64,000 nt of DNA, taken from Tricholomella constricta (taxonomy: Eukaryota; Basidiomycota; Agaricomycetes; Agaricales; Lyophyllaceae). The DNA lies in contig JAACJP010000014.1 of NCBI GenBank assembly GCA_013368375.1, positions 248,001 through 312,000 on the forward strand, given 5' to 3'. How positions within the stretch are numbered: the stretch's first letter is position 1; the number at the start of each line of letters is the position of its first letter. The position numbers and the translations under genes are program-made. The notes below the pieces were generated by a model. The model did no database searches. It had not been told where the DNA came from and worked only from the letters and a program-made list of their open reading frames with translations. Below, in pieces: positions 45,733 through 57,400 of this stretch.

Positions 45733-46197
45733 CTACCTCGCGCGACAGACGACCTCACCCGAAAGCCTGAGCTGCAGCGCCTCTCTCGCCTCCAGCCACT
45801 CATTTTCCTTATCCTTCGTCCTCACCACTGCGATTTCTCCCATTCCGAGGGGCTTCACCGTCTGCGCTCTTCTCCCTGAGCAAATCATGCGCAGTTCCGA
45901 AACGTCCATGAACACCCGTTTGCTGGGCTTGCTGATGAGCTCCATGTTATGCAGCACCGGTCTATCGTCTCGATACTTTAGGCTCGCCCATATCCTGCGC
46001 TGAGCCTCGCCGGCGGCGTGGAACTCTTCGGGCGCAGGTGCAGTAATGGTCCCACGCGTGACGTTGGAGACGAATCCCGCGCGGAGAAGGATGGAAAGAA
46101 TGCCGAGGTTCTGTGTGTTATGGTCGACGACTATTTTGGCGTGGCGTGCGCGAAACGCATTCTGAACGCGAGCACAGAGGTCGTGAGGGAGCGGCAT
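45733..46197 (-). CDS. MRPS8: Mitochondrial small-subunit ribosomal protein uS8m
   Basis: An intronless frame of 154 residues. MPLPHDLCARVQNAFRARHAK and LGILSILLRAGFVSNVTRG match the N-terminal domain of the bacterial S8 family. RRIWASLKYRDDRPVLHNME and SKPSKRVFMDVSELRMICSGR match the beta-rich C-terminal domain that binds 16S-like rRNA helix 21. It lacks any cytosolic S15A character and is of mitochondrial type, with a short added C-terminal tail (EWLEAREALQLRL). It converges with the MATE gene, with 360 bp between stop codons in which I see nothing else. Confidence 0.88.
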   Translation of the reverse strand: MPLPHDLCARVQNAFRARHAKIVVDHNTQNLGILSILLRAGFVSNVTRGTITAPAPEEFHAAGEAQRRIWASLKYRDDRPVLHNMELISKPSKRVFMDVSELRMICSGRRAQTVKPLGMGEIAVVRTKDKENEWLEAREALQLRLSGEVVCRAR

Positions 46198-46399
46198 TCC
46201 ACCAAGTTCTGGTCAAAAGAATTGTGTTTATCATTGCTTTACTTTGTTTGCTGGAAAGTTTGTTTGACAGTGTCGTCAACTCGTCTGGCCTAAGATCACC
46301 TCCGACTAGCCTTCTGACTGGGTTGTTGACCTAGCAAACACCAACGGATGCGCTGAAGTCCCCGATACACGGATCCTGCGAAGCGGACACGCGACCTGC

Positions 46400-46678
46400 T
46401 CATTGCTGGAATTCGGAACCCCAAGTGTCGCTCAGAACCTCTGGCAAAATTGTTCTGCCGAGCCCCAGGCGACCACGAGAAGCCAAGAGTGCTGCTACTA
46501 TATTTTGATGATCTTCTGGAGAACCTAAGCTTCCATCCCAGACTTGAACGCTGTTTAATTTCTGTTGGAGTGTGACGCTTCGTCCACGTTTAATAACCTC
46601 AAACTTGGTCCTCAGAAAACACTTAATTCGAATCCCCATCGTCCTGAGGGCATCCATACATCTATGGGCTTTTGTCAC
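46400..46678 (-). CDS. Unrecognised small ORF, possible fragment
   Basis: A 92-codon frame lacking a convincing ATG context: KAHRCMDALRTMGIRIKC, QQKLNSVQVWDGSLGSPEDHQNI and LGLGRTILPEVLSDTWGSEFQ. The amphipathic pattern looks protein-like, and the frame is open a little further upstream. It could be the tail of a small gene or a decayed one between uS8m and the first MFS gene. I do not recognise a family. Confidence 0.3.
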   Translation of the reverse strand: MTKAHRCMDALRTMGIRIKCFLRTKFEVIKRGRSVTLQQKLNSVQVWDGSLGSPEDHQNIVAALLASRGRLGLGRTILPEVLSDTWGSEFQQ

Positions 46679-46982
46679 TTCTGATTGAAGATCATGGATA
46701 CAGGTTGAAAGAGCTCCAGGTTATGAGGTAGACCACGTTCGGCCTGCGCTACTTGTTTGGGCCAACAATTTTCGAGCAACACAGCTTTGGCCAACGCAGA
46801 CTATTCATTCTCCACCACAACCATGGGAGTGGTGCCTTGCAATGTGACTTAAAAGGCAGCTCTTTCTCTTCATTCGACTCGTGTATGATATCTGCAAGAG
46901 AAAGGAAGCTGAACAACTAACTCACAGCCCACTATATTTACTGCGATGGGGGCGCCCAACGTCTCTCGCTTCTCATCTCTTC

Positions 46983-49589
46983 ATGTCTCTCGAGAAATCC
47001 CCTAACGAGAACGGCAGGCACGAGCATGACTCGTCCGCGAGTCTCAGTAACAGGTCCGACATCGACCTTCTTTCCTATCATGAGAAATATGCTGGCCGTT
47101 TGATCATAGACCCCGAGTGCGTACACACGATAAACTTTCAATGGTTTTGGTATGCGCTCAAGCTCCTGCTAGAGAGGCGAAAGTCGAACTTGGCGAGGAC
47201 ATCGCAGCGCGGTTAAAGCTCAACTCGGACGGAAGCAAGATCTTATGGCCTCAGCCCACAGAATCTCCGCTCGACCCACAGAATTGGAGCGCCCGTCACA
47301 AAGCTATCCAGCTAATTATCATTACCTTGGCCGCCATCGTCCCGGACTTCGATTCGGGTATAGGTCTGTACAGGTCAACGTCGTCTGAGGACAAGGCGTC
47401 TAATGCCTCAGCGCCACAGGGATTGCCGCTATTTTCGCGCTGGCCGAGCAATATGAGACGACCACTGGAGTGATCAATAATCTGACGTCAAAGTGCGCTG
47501 TTTCACAGTCACTTCATCTGTTCTGTTCTAACAAGCCACTAGCTGGAGTATCTTCCTTCTTGGTATGTAACGCTTACAATGCGACAGTCCCATAAATTTA
47601 TGGACCAAATCCAAAGGATGGGGTGGTATCTTTGCCGTAATGTTGATGCGACGCTATGGTCGACTCCCGATATTATTCTGGTCTCAGGTATGTTGCAGCA
47701 TTCGCCTTGTGTAGGTCTAGCGTTGACAGAGTCCAGCTTCTCGCCCTAGGGTTTCTTGTTGGAGCAACCTTCGCACCCACATTGAAAACTTTCACTGGTC
47801 CGCCTTTCAATTGCTACATCCATGATCATTAAAGCTGAAAATCTATCAATTGTATAGCTATGAGGTGCCTGACCGCTTTCTTTGGGTGGGAATAGATTTA
47901 TTTGACATAGGATGCAGCTGACCTCGAGAACGAAATTAGAACGGCCCCGCAAGTCACGGTAGCTCTGAGCCATACTCTGTTAACCTTTGTACCTCTCAGA
48001 AGCCGTGTGCACAGGGTCTATACGTCGTTACCGATATGTATCCCTTCCATCTCCAGGCTCGAAAAGTGGGTATTTTTGAATCAAAAAAAAAATACCGGGA
48101 GGCTTATGGCTGCATTTGATTTAGCTCAACGTCTGGACAATGGGCTTCATCATATCCCCCTTCCTCTCTCCCTTCGCCTTCGGCTTTCTCGTGGCCCGCA
48201 CAAGCTGGCGATGGGCCTATGGCATTGGCTCCATGTACTCTGCGATAGTCGTCTTCCTCATCGTCTTCTTTATGGAAGAGACGTGAAAGGTTCCCACTTT
48301 CCAGCCCGTTTTCCTGCTCATCCCCCACTTTTTTGTAGCATGTACGACCGCACCGTCAAGCCGATTCCTGAACGTCCCACGAGCGGCCTGCGCTATAGAG
48401 TCGAAAGTCTCATAGGTATCACGGGTGTGAAGATGGCCAAATACCGAACATCCTGGAGGGAGTCCATTCTCTCGCTGTTCAACGTTGTCTGGCGGCCGCA
48501 CCTCATGATGATCCTCTGGTTCGAAGTAAGGCTTTTCTTTCAAAATCAACTGAAACTAAATATTCTTAGGCGATGGTTTTTGGGTTTTCCATTGGTATTA
48601 ATGTACGCTCAGTTCATAAGAGATGTACAGAATGGAACCACCGTACTCAGCAAACTGGCTACTTCAGGTCACGAATGCTGTGTTTCTGGGATCTCCTCGT
48701 CCGGTCGGGTATGAATTTGGCCCTTTTGCAATTGCGGGCGGATATGGCACTCCTATTGTAAGATTGCCTTTCTTGTATCTGATAGTTTCTTCACAGTGGT
48801 TTGTATGTGTAGGTTTCTGTCATCATTGGGGAACTCGTAGGCCGCTACCTCAATGATTGGATTATGAACATAAGCATCCGACGAAACAAAGGTATATTTG
48901 AGGCTGAGAGCCGGCTTTGGTGAGGAATATAGTCATCCTCCATCGGACCAGCCAGCGCCTTTGTAACTGAAACCTTTTCCCAGGGCATGCTACGTTGCTA
49001 TGCCGCTATACATTTGCGGTTTTGTCACTTTGGGAGCGGCGCTTCAAAAACACTTGAGCGTCGGAGCGCTGATTATGGGATGGGGGATTGCGGAGCTGGC
49101 GGTCATGATAAACACTGTCGCCGTCTATGCATACTGCAATGATTGCTTCCCGAAGCAGCAGGTCAATATCATCCGCCGTCTTGCTTGAGTATCTTATTAA
49201 AATTCTACGCCACAGGGAGAAATCAGCGCCCTGATAAACCTCGCGCGAACTCTCGGAGGTGCTTTGCTCTCGTAACTTCGCTTTACACTCCAAATAACGT
49301 GGCGCGTTCTAGGCTTTAGCGTAGCGTATTTTCAAGTACCCTGGGCAGCCAAGAATGGAGCCATACAGACATTCGGGGTAGAAGCCGCGTGAGTCAACTC
49401 TGGATGGATTCTCCCACTGGCTTACCCTTTGCCGAACAATTAGGGTCGTAATTGGCTTATTCTTCCTAATTGTTCCAGTGTTGCAAATCAAAGGCCGTCG
49501 TCTAAGGGTACGCTGTCGGGCCCTAAATTCTTGAAATACGCTCACAGTGCCGTATAGGAGCTGTATTCCATGCATTGATGATGTATTGA
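46983..49589 (+). CDS. MFS transporter, first tandem paralogue
   Basis: About sixteen small exons can be joined with GT-AG borders, all in frame, from MSLEKSPNENGRHEHD to RIGAVFHALMMY. Core: KILWPQPTESPLDPQNWSAR, then LIIITLAAIVPDFDSGIG (span 1), ETTTGVINNLTSNWSIFLLGWGG, RRYGRLPILFWSQ (the loop 2-3 MFS motif), LGFLVGATFAPTLKTF, DMYPFHLQARKLNVWTMGFI, SPFLSPFAFGFLVARTSWRW, IVVFLIVFFMEET, a long central loop (VKPIPERPTSGLRYRVESL), IMNISIRRNKGIFEAESRLWACY, and further spans. It is a 12-span fungal plasma-membrane-type carrier; the substrate is unknown. Intron positions match the next gene, so the two arose by tandem duplication. Its C-terminal tail differs from its partner. Confidence 0.85.
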
Positions 49590-50310
49590 TGTTGCGAGGA
49601 CCATGGCGGGTGGGGCTTCTCAAACGGACTCAGGTTTCGCGAAATTCCTATGGACACAACTGGGTCTACTGAACGAATGGAGCAAGACATGTTGAATATG
49701 TTATGCTTCTTTTGATCAAGGTGTCATTACAGATTTGATAGGCCACGCAAACCTGCACACCCACCTTATCTAACAAGCAAAAATTTCCCAGACTTGTCCG
49801 CGCCAGTCGCCCAAATGACCACGGGATGATCAACTTCATATTGACCCTGGAGTATGTTCCCCACATTCCCTACCAAGTTTGAAATTGAGGAAGCGCGAGC
49901 AATCGCTCTTCAAGGCCCACGCAATCACCGGATGAAGTAAAACATCTGGATCGTATGAGTGGATTGCTGATTGAGGGGATTAGGTGTACATCTGTGCCCA
50001 CCCTCCGTGGGCAGTCGATGTCCACAGCCCATGTAAGCGTATCAGAACTTCGACGTTGTGCATTGAATGTTAAAGATCTCCCAAAGATCTCACTTGATCA
50101 ACTATCGATCGGTTGACGAGGGTAACTTGCACAGAATCACGCACTCCGCTGGACCCCCGTTCGTCACAAGACCGTCGGGGGTCAGAGGTTCGGAGAGCTT
50201 AAAGGACCATGGGAAGCGCCTCGTTCTATAGCAACCGCCTCTCCTTAATTTGAATAAGTGGTGCTGTGGCCTTGTCTCTCCCTCATCCTTGACGATCATC
50301 CTCCAGCACA

Positions 50311-52910
50311 ATGTCCTCGGGGTCAGTGGAGAAACAGGAGCACGTCGAGACACTCAACGTGAGCGAAATCGATCTCTCGTCCTTCCATGAAAAGCAGGCA
50401 GGGCGACTTGTTATCGATCCAGAGTAAGCGTTATTTCAGCCATCCTTCAATACTTTACTGCACCTGTGATATCTCTATAGGGAAGCCAAGATTGAATTTG
50501 GAGAAGCAATAGCTTCGAAACTCAAACTTTCAGCGGACGGCACCAAGGTGCTATGGCCTCAGCCCCATGACACCGAGCTTGATCCCCAAAATTGGAGTGA
50601 TCGCCGAAAGGGCTTTATTTTGTTCATTGTGACGCTGGCTGCAATTGTTCCAGATTTTGATTCTGGTATAGGTGAGCAACGCGTCCTATCACTTCCTCAA
50701 GGTTGACTATAGGGGAATCCCACAGGTATTGCTGCAATATTCGCACTCGCACGCGAATACGATACCACCCCGGGTGTGATCAACAACTTGACGTCCAAGT
50801 CTGCAATTTCCGCTCATTTCTGTTACCACCGCTGACCAAACACAACAGCTGGAGTATATTTCAGCTAGGTTGAGCTTGTCTCCGTCATGAGCCCCCCAGG
50901 CATTCATGCAGCGCTCTACAGGCTGGGGCGGCCTTCTCGCAATCGTATTCGTCAAGCGTTTTGGGCGGCTTCCTGTTCTGTTCTGGTCACAAGTGCGACC
51001 AAGCTTCTTCCACAAAAGCAAATATTGACGTTCAAAGCCGAAAGGTTTTGGCACTGGGTTTCTTGATTGGTGCAACATTTGCACCCAATCTGAACACATT
51101 TACGGGTTCGTTACCTCCAGTTTTGACCATCGTCACTGAAATAATCTTCTATCAGCGATGCGGTGCTTAACTGCGTTCTTCGGGTAAGAATAGTACTGTG
51201 CGTGCATTGAACAACTCTCAACAAACGTTGCCAAAAGGACGGCTCCTCAGGTCACGGTATGTGTTCCGATCTCTGCCTGGCCGTCAACAGAAGCTTATAT
51301 CACCAAGGGTCTTTATATCGTGACAGACCTGTATCCCTTCCATCTACAAGCTCGAAAAGTAGGATACCTGTTTCCCTCTCGATTCACGCCACTGACAAAG
51401 AACAACATCAGCTCAACATCTGGACGATGGGCTTCATCGTGTCGCCCTTCCTCTCGCCCTTTGCCTTTGGATTCCTCGTCGCACGTCAAAACTGGCGATG
51501 GTCATACGGCGCTGGGTGCATGTACTCCGCGGTCGTTGTCGCTCTGATCGTATTTTTCATGGAAGAGACGTTAGGGACAATTTATATCATCCACGCCCTT
51601 CACCTACTCACGCTGTCACCACAGACTGTACGATCGCACGCTTAAGCCCGTCCCACCACGCCCCACAACCGGTCTTCGCTACCGTATCGAGACCCTCGTC
51701 GGCATCACCGGTATCAAGATGACCAAGTACAGAACCAAGTGGGTGCCCGCCATAATGTCACAGTTCCAGGTTATCTGGAGACCCCACGTCCTTTCAATCC
51801 TGATCTTCGAGGTATGTCCTCTTCAGATTTCCCAGTTCCAGCTACTGAGCAGAGCCCAGGGCGTCCTTTTCGGCTTCGGTATCGGCATCAACGTATGCAA
51901 CGCCCCTTCTTCTCGGGAAAGACCACTGACCACCCAACAGGTCACCAACGCCGTGTTCCTCGGCGAAGAACCTCCAGTGGGCTATGCCTTCAGCTCTACC
52001 ATAATCTCGGGGCTCTACGCTACCCCTATCGTGAGTCCCATGCGTCTCGTGTATCGCTTCACGTTTCCTTGAGTACAGTCCCCACCTCTGCGTTGCAGGT
52101 TTCCGTCTTCATCGGAGAACTGTTTGGCCGCTACATGAACGACTGGATCATGAACGTCAGCATCCGGCGTAACAACGGCGTCTTCGAGGCCGAGAGCCGT
52201 CTCTGGTAAGTACGCACCACTTAGCTTCACCCCAATGAGTCTCAACGACACCCTCGGTCAAAAAGGGCGTGCTACATCGCAATCCCACTGTACATTTGCG
52301 GCTTCCTCGTCCTGGGCGCATCATTCCAAAAGCATCTCAGCGTCGGTGCGGTTATCATGGGCTGGGGCATCGCCGAGCTCGCCATCATGATCAACACGGT
52401 GGCCGTGTACGCATACCTAAACGACTGTTTCCCCAAGCACCAGGTCAGTCTTCCTCACCACCTTCGCTGCCTGCGCTAACGGGCGGCCTTGGTCTACTTG
52501 CAGGGCGAAGTCAGCTCATTGATCAACCTGGCCCGCACACTCGGAGGTACGGCGTCTTCATCACCTGTACAACGCGCGAAATAATGGACAGTCTCGCTTT
52601 GTAGGCTTCGCTGTGGCATATTTTCAAGTCCCGTGGGCCGCCAAGCACGGCGCCCTGCAGACTTTCGGCGTCGAGGCAGCGTAAGTCCAACCTCGCGTAC
52701 TGAACCCAAATGAAACTTTCCCGCTCAACGAGTCCACATATGTGCTCATGTGCAGGATCGTCTCCGGCCTCTTCCTCCTCGTCGTTCCATGGTTGCAGCT
52801 GAAGGGTAATGTCCTCCGCGTAAGCATTGACCCCCTATCCTCACAATCCTTCGTATTTGTACTAACGTAAACCCATTCTCACTGCTCAGCACCGCTATTC
52901 GCTAAACTGA
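50311..52910 (+). CDS. MFS transporter, second tandem paralogue
   Basis: The same exon pattern as the upstream copy, from MSSGSVEKQEHVETLNVS to LRHRYSLN. Landmarks: KVLWPQPHDTELDPQNWSDR, FIVTLAAIVPDFDSGIG, TTPGVINNLTSNWSIFQLGWGG, KRFGRLPVLFWSQ, LGFLIGATFAPNLNTF, DLYPFHLQARKLNIWTMGFI, ENW-like SRLWACYIAIPLYICGF, GAVIMGWGIAELAIMINTVAVYAYLNDCFPK and GEVSSLINLARTLGG. By eye the two copies agree at well over half of positions, with conserved charged residues in the loops. The codon choice here is richer in C-ending codons than in the upstream copy, most clearly after 51.3 kb. The spacer between the genes (49590-50310) holds the likely promoter and nothing else I can name. Confidence 0.87.
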
Positions 52911-53255
52911 GCGCTCGCGCTCCCACCTTCAGCACATGTATAACGCTTGTACTTAGACCTCCACCTATCTTCATACCCCCCATGCGTTTGTTCTAGCCTT
53001 ACACGAGTGTATACACGTCATCATGTCCCAAAATCGGTCTGTAGCACACTCTCGGTTGAATGTATTTACAGTCGTCCTACGCGCAATATATAGATATCAA
53101 GCAGACATGCGCAGAGGATCTGTTGCACCCCAGCTTACCCCTCCACATCCATCTCTACCTCCCCCCCTCCCCCCTCTGCCCCCGTTCAAGCCTCCTCTGC
53201 ACCAACCTAGAACAGAACCCAAATGCATCAGAAGTGCATCCATATACATACAACA

Positions 53256-54753
53256 TCATAAACCCGTCACTGACCTCTCAAACAAATCCAGCCTCCCCTC
53301 CCCTTTCTCTTCCTCTTGCGCGATTGGAATCCAACTGCTCAACGGGCTCGTCCCAGGCTCATACGCCGCCTCTTTCACATACAACAGCAGCCCATCCGGC
53401 TCCACCTGCACCTGCGTCCTTGTCTGTGCACGCACCTGTTGCCCAAACTCAAACGTCCCAGCATCGACGTCCATGCCCTCGCCGACGACAAACGGCTGCG
53501 CGGGCACGGGCAGCGGCAGACACACCTGGACAAGCCGCGGCGCGCGCGCAGCAGGGACGACGTGCGCGAGGAGCGCGGGGAGCGAGGTATCGGTGTGGTA
53601 TGGGACGGGGAGGAGCGCCGTCGGGTATGGGAAGCGATACATGCCAGGGGGGTCTTCCTGCTCCTGGCCTGGTTGCGGAGGCGGGGGAGCGGTGGGGTGC
53701 ACGAGCTCCGTGAGGCGGGTGTCGCGCCACCAGAATCTGCCATATATTATGCATTAAATCCCGTAGCTATATGGTTCGGGTACATGGAAAGGACTCGCCT
53801 GAAGGCAGACTCGCAGTCTGCGACGTCCTGGCCCTTCCACTTGATGACGTCGAGGACGTGGAGAATGCCGTTCTCACGCCAGCGGGCGTCGAGGATGCAA
53901 TCAAGGATGGTGAGAGGTGGGAGGGGCGAGGGGAAGCGGTGTAGAAGGACCTTGCCGAGGATGCGGGAACGGAGGGTCGTGTTCGGGGCTACGGGGGCAT
54001 CAGCAATACTATCTTCCAAAAAAACCTCATCAGACACGCACCCATCGTCGCCCCTGCCGCAGTCTGTGTAATCGCCAGACACCTCTTGCCTACAGGGACC
54101 GGGCCCACCGCGACCCACCCCGTCTCCAGATCCAACGGCAGCCCATCTGCATCCTCCCACTCCTGCGGCGCAATCGCCATCTCAAGAAGCTCCGCGTACA
54201 TGCACCGATCCGCCCACTTGTTCTGGCGGCGGGCCTTCCTGCGCTTTTTCTTCTTCTTCGCGGGCGTGGTCGCTGCCTCATGGGGCGGTGGTGGGGACAG
54301 GTGATGAGGCGATAGTGATGGAACTGGAGCGAGGACATGGTTCTCGATTGCACCGGGATCCACCTCCTGCGCGAGCATCGCAGCATACTGGGCTACCGAC
54401 CCGGGTGCCACCTGCGGATCCTCTTCTTCTGCCTCCTCCGCGTCATCGTCCGACATCCCAAGCGTCATCTCCGCAAAACGGTCGAGGTGGCGCGCAGAGT
54501 CGACCCGTTGTGCGCGGCGCTACATTACAGAGTCCTGCTCAGCTTGTGGGGTGCATAAGATTGTGGGGGTGAGGGCGCGTACGCGTTTCTGCTCTTTAAG
54601 GGCCTGTGGTGTAAGGTGTAAGGAAGCAAAATAAAAAGCTATCGAGATCAAACGAACATTGATACGGCGAGCCTCCTGGGAAACGAGCTGGTCGGTAATG
54701 GTAGTTGGTGGGAGCTTGTACGCCGCCTTGCGTCCAGCAATCGTCGTCGCCAT
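53256..54753 (-). CDS. Snurportin-1-like snRNP nuclear import adaptor
   Basis: Exon 1 (54753-54658) ends RRIN. A 21-base exon 2 (54603-54583) and the start of exon 3 (from 54519) together read ALKEQKRRRAQRVDSARHLD, an importin-beta-binding (IBB) helix. After an acidic linker and a Lys-rich patch (AKKKKKRRKARRQNKWADR), the cap-binding fold follows: WVAVGPVPVGKRCLAITQTA, TTLRSRILGKVLLHRFPSPL, LTILDCILDARWRENGILHV, LDVIKWKGQDVADCESAFRF and WWRDTRL. The trimethylguanosine-binding family pattern (KRCLxx, DCIxx, VLDVxxWKG, DCxxxFRFxW) is well kept. Snurportin brings spliceosomal snRNPs with an m3G cap into the nucleus. One intron, near 53745-53810, begins GC instead of GT. Confidence 0.87.
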
Positions 54754-55714
54754 CGCCGTCGACCTGGAGGAACTGATGGAAATAATAATTCGACAATCTG
54801 TTTACAATCTCCGCGAAGACTTATCCGGCATCATCACAATCATTGACTGGATATCCTTGTTCTGCCTCCATGGCTGGGAGAAGAAAGCGTTCAACACGTC
54901 TTGGATCTGAATTCTTTACATGAGCTGATAGTTTATATCGCTCCCTCGGATCATCATTGAGAGGAAGAAGAAACCACCTTGAAGCTGAGTAGAGTATAAA
55001 GAACGTTTTTTGCTGTGGCGCGGGGGCTAAATTCAGTTGTTTGTGTTCCCTTTTAGTAGCTGTGATAGGTGCGTAAAATGCGTCTATGCCTCATGGCAGA
55101 CATTTCTAGCGTGTCCACACAGGAGAGCATAAGGAAGGGCCCCTACCTGGCCCCTACCTCCGTCCGCAATATTTTCCTTTCCAGTTCATCCACCCTTTTC
55201 CTCGACGTGTCCGGTCAGCATCGTCGAATCGTCCGGGAAATATGCTGGGTTCGAATGCTGTCGTAACACATTCTGGTTCAAAGAGCTCTTATCATCCGCT
55301 GACGGTTTCACTACATGCGGAGTAAATTTACGAGCAGATCTGGGCCCAACGAGCCCGTTTCGACGGAGCGCTCAAGCCCTTGTCCAAATTAAAGCAGGTC
55401 AAGGTGCAAAGTCGAGTGACTGGCGCTCATGCCACGTCAAGCTTTGTTTCCGTGAAAACAGCGACGGCCGACAATCTGGCTGCGTCCTGCAGCATGTTGT
55501 GTTGCATTACTGCTAAATGATTTTTTTAGGGCATACTGTACTGCGGCAATCTCGACACGGCTAGAGCCAGATGTTATCAAGAGCCTCGCGCTGACTCTTA
55601 CTATCCGCCGCACCACGGATATTGTAAAGCATGACCATATACCAAAATCATATCCTGTGATTATTTTGTATGGCTAGAACTAATCGACGTCGACACAAAC
55701 GCACGAGTACCCGA
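54754..55714. other. Gene-poor interval, about 960 bp
   Basis: I see no gene. There is a short doublet CCCCTACCTGG/CCCCTACCTCC near 55140-55160 and a few short frames without domain character. Confidence 0.35.
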
Positions 55715-56574
55715 TCAAGCTGCCGCATGCGACCGCTTCTCCGCCATCGCCCTCATCATGTTCTCGCGACCGCTGGGTGGCATTGACCGCCTGCCCTTTC
55801 CCGATGGCGATCCCGTTCGCGATCCCTTTCCCTTCTTGTTATCGTGGCTCTTGTCCTGGCTCGCCACGTGCGTCTTCTCCTGGCTCCCCTGGCCCTTGTC
55901 CTGCTTCTTGTCCTGACCCTTGTCCTGTTTCTTGTCCTGGGTCGTCACCTGAGTCTTCCCATCCTGGCTCCCCTGGCCCTTCTCCGGCTTATTATCCTGG
56001 GTTTTCTCCTGCTCCGAAGTGTGTATTTTGAGTGCCTCCGCCAGACTAATTGGCCCACGCCATCCCTCCAGCTTATTCAGCTGTTCCAGCAATGTGCCCG
56101 GGGTCATAGCCTCCTTCAAAGCAATGGTGACGTGCCCGGGGTTGCTTTTGCTGCCATCCTCAATAACTTTGAACTTCGAATTTGTGAGGCTCTCAGAATC
56201 GATTCTAAGCCCGGAACATCAGTTATCGATCGCTTAGGCATCGCAAATCCACTGCTTACTCATAGATTTTGGCCTTTTCGTTGACGCCGGGGAGGTTTCG
56301 GGGGTTCTTGTTCGTGGACAGCCCAGCGCTGTGTGACGCAAGTCAAATTGCGAAAATCACACGGGGAATGTGAAAGGACTTACTTGGAAGGCTGGAATTT
56401 ACCGTCTTCGAGCTTGCCAAAGTGCCTTGTCAATGCCTCGGCCGCACCCGTTACCGCCTTGCTGGCATTTCCCTTGCGGAAGAGAATGTCCAGGGCGATC
56501 ATGGTCACTCGGAACGAGTGGACGCTCGTCATGCTTGTGGCGAGGGCAAGGAAGAACAGCAAAGAAGGGCGCAT
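55715..56574 (-). CDS. Secreted protein with KQDKGQ-type repeats
   Basis: Three exons (56574-56384, 56328-56260, 56204-55715) give 249 residues. The signal peptide is MRPSLLFFLALATSMTSVHS. The next 130 residues form a compact unknown domain (VTMIALDILFRKGNASKAV, EALTRHFGKLEDGKFQPSN, LSTNKNPRNLPGVNEKAKIYE, GHVTIALKEAMTPGTLLEQL, NKLEGWRGPISLAEALKIH). The last 90 are hydrophilic and built of short Gln/Asp/Lys repeats (QDKKQDKGQDKKQDKGQ and variants), ending Ser/Arg/Gly-rich. It may be a secreted or wall-associated protein; I do not know a family. All splice borders keep frame. A fold-back repeat lies 500 bp upstream. Confidence 0.72.
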
Positions 56575-57077
56575 GGTGGTCGTGAAGTTTGAGCAAGGGG
56601 ATGTGAGATGATAAAGTGAGAGGTGAGAGTGAGCGAAGAGCGATGGAGTGATTTGTTAACGCGATTTGAGGACCGGCCTGAAGAAAAAGTACAGTCGTCC
56701 ATGTCGTATTTATACGCTCTCGTCCTCCATTGCGATTGGGGAAAGGGACGAAACAGGTAGGCCGATTGACAAGGCTGTTCGTAAGGACTCTAGGATCATG
56801 CTCGGAACGCACGGTGTCATTCGCCGGGCCATCGATGGTACCTCGAGTAAATTATAAATAGCCCAAAGCCGACGCCGCATCGTTCAGCAAGTACAACTCG
56901 CGAAGACTTACATACCCTCACGAAGATACGTCGTGCATACGCGTCAGAAATGTCTTCAGGTTCCTGATCAGGTCAGAGCTCGAGCCGCAGAGATGGGCAC
57001 TTCCGGTACGGTATGTGCCTCGAGTTAGATTTACCGGCAAGGACGGATAGGCATTGTTGCTGAGACGCGTACGAGAG

Positions 57078-57342
57078 TTACAGCTAAATTCAGAACGATA
57101 GGCCCCTCGTCGCAGCCCTTGTTTACACCAATGTTTGGCTCTGTCCGTGATTGCCATGAAAGAAGTGACATGCCGCCAATTCAAACAGAGGGTGGTAGCT
57201 GTGGCGGTGTGGATTGTGCGGGATAAGAAGCGACGGCACCTGGACGGCACTGGGGTTCTTCATGGGATAACTCAGATAGAACCAAACATTGGTCTAAACA
57301 AGCATTGCGACGAGGGGCCTATCGTTCTGCATTTAGCTGTAA
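57078..57342. repeat. 265-bp fold-back (MITE-like) inverted repeat
   Basis: The arm 57078-57160 and the reverse complement of 57259-57342 match over about 83 bp with roughly a dozen differences. They share exact blocks such as CAGAACGATAGGCCCCTCGT and ACCAATGTTTGG. The loop is 98 bp. The structure could fold as a long hairpin in RNA or single-stranded DNA. It lies 500-770 bp upstream of the secreted repeat-protein gene. No target duplication was recognised. Confidence 0.85.
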
Positions 57343-57378
57343 TTCGATTGGCCGTCACGGCATTGGCGCTTCGATCAT

Positions 57379-57400
57379 TGGATGGATGGATGGATGGATG
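57379..57400 (+). repeat. Tetranucleotide microsatellite (ATGG)n
   Basis: About five tandem copies of a GGAT/ATGG unit, directly after the fold-back repeat. Confidence 0.8.
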
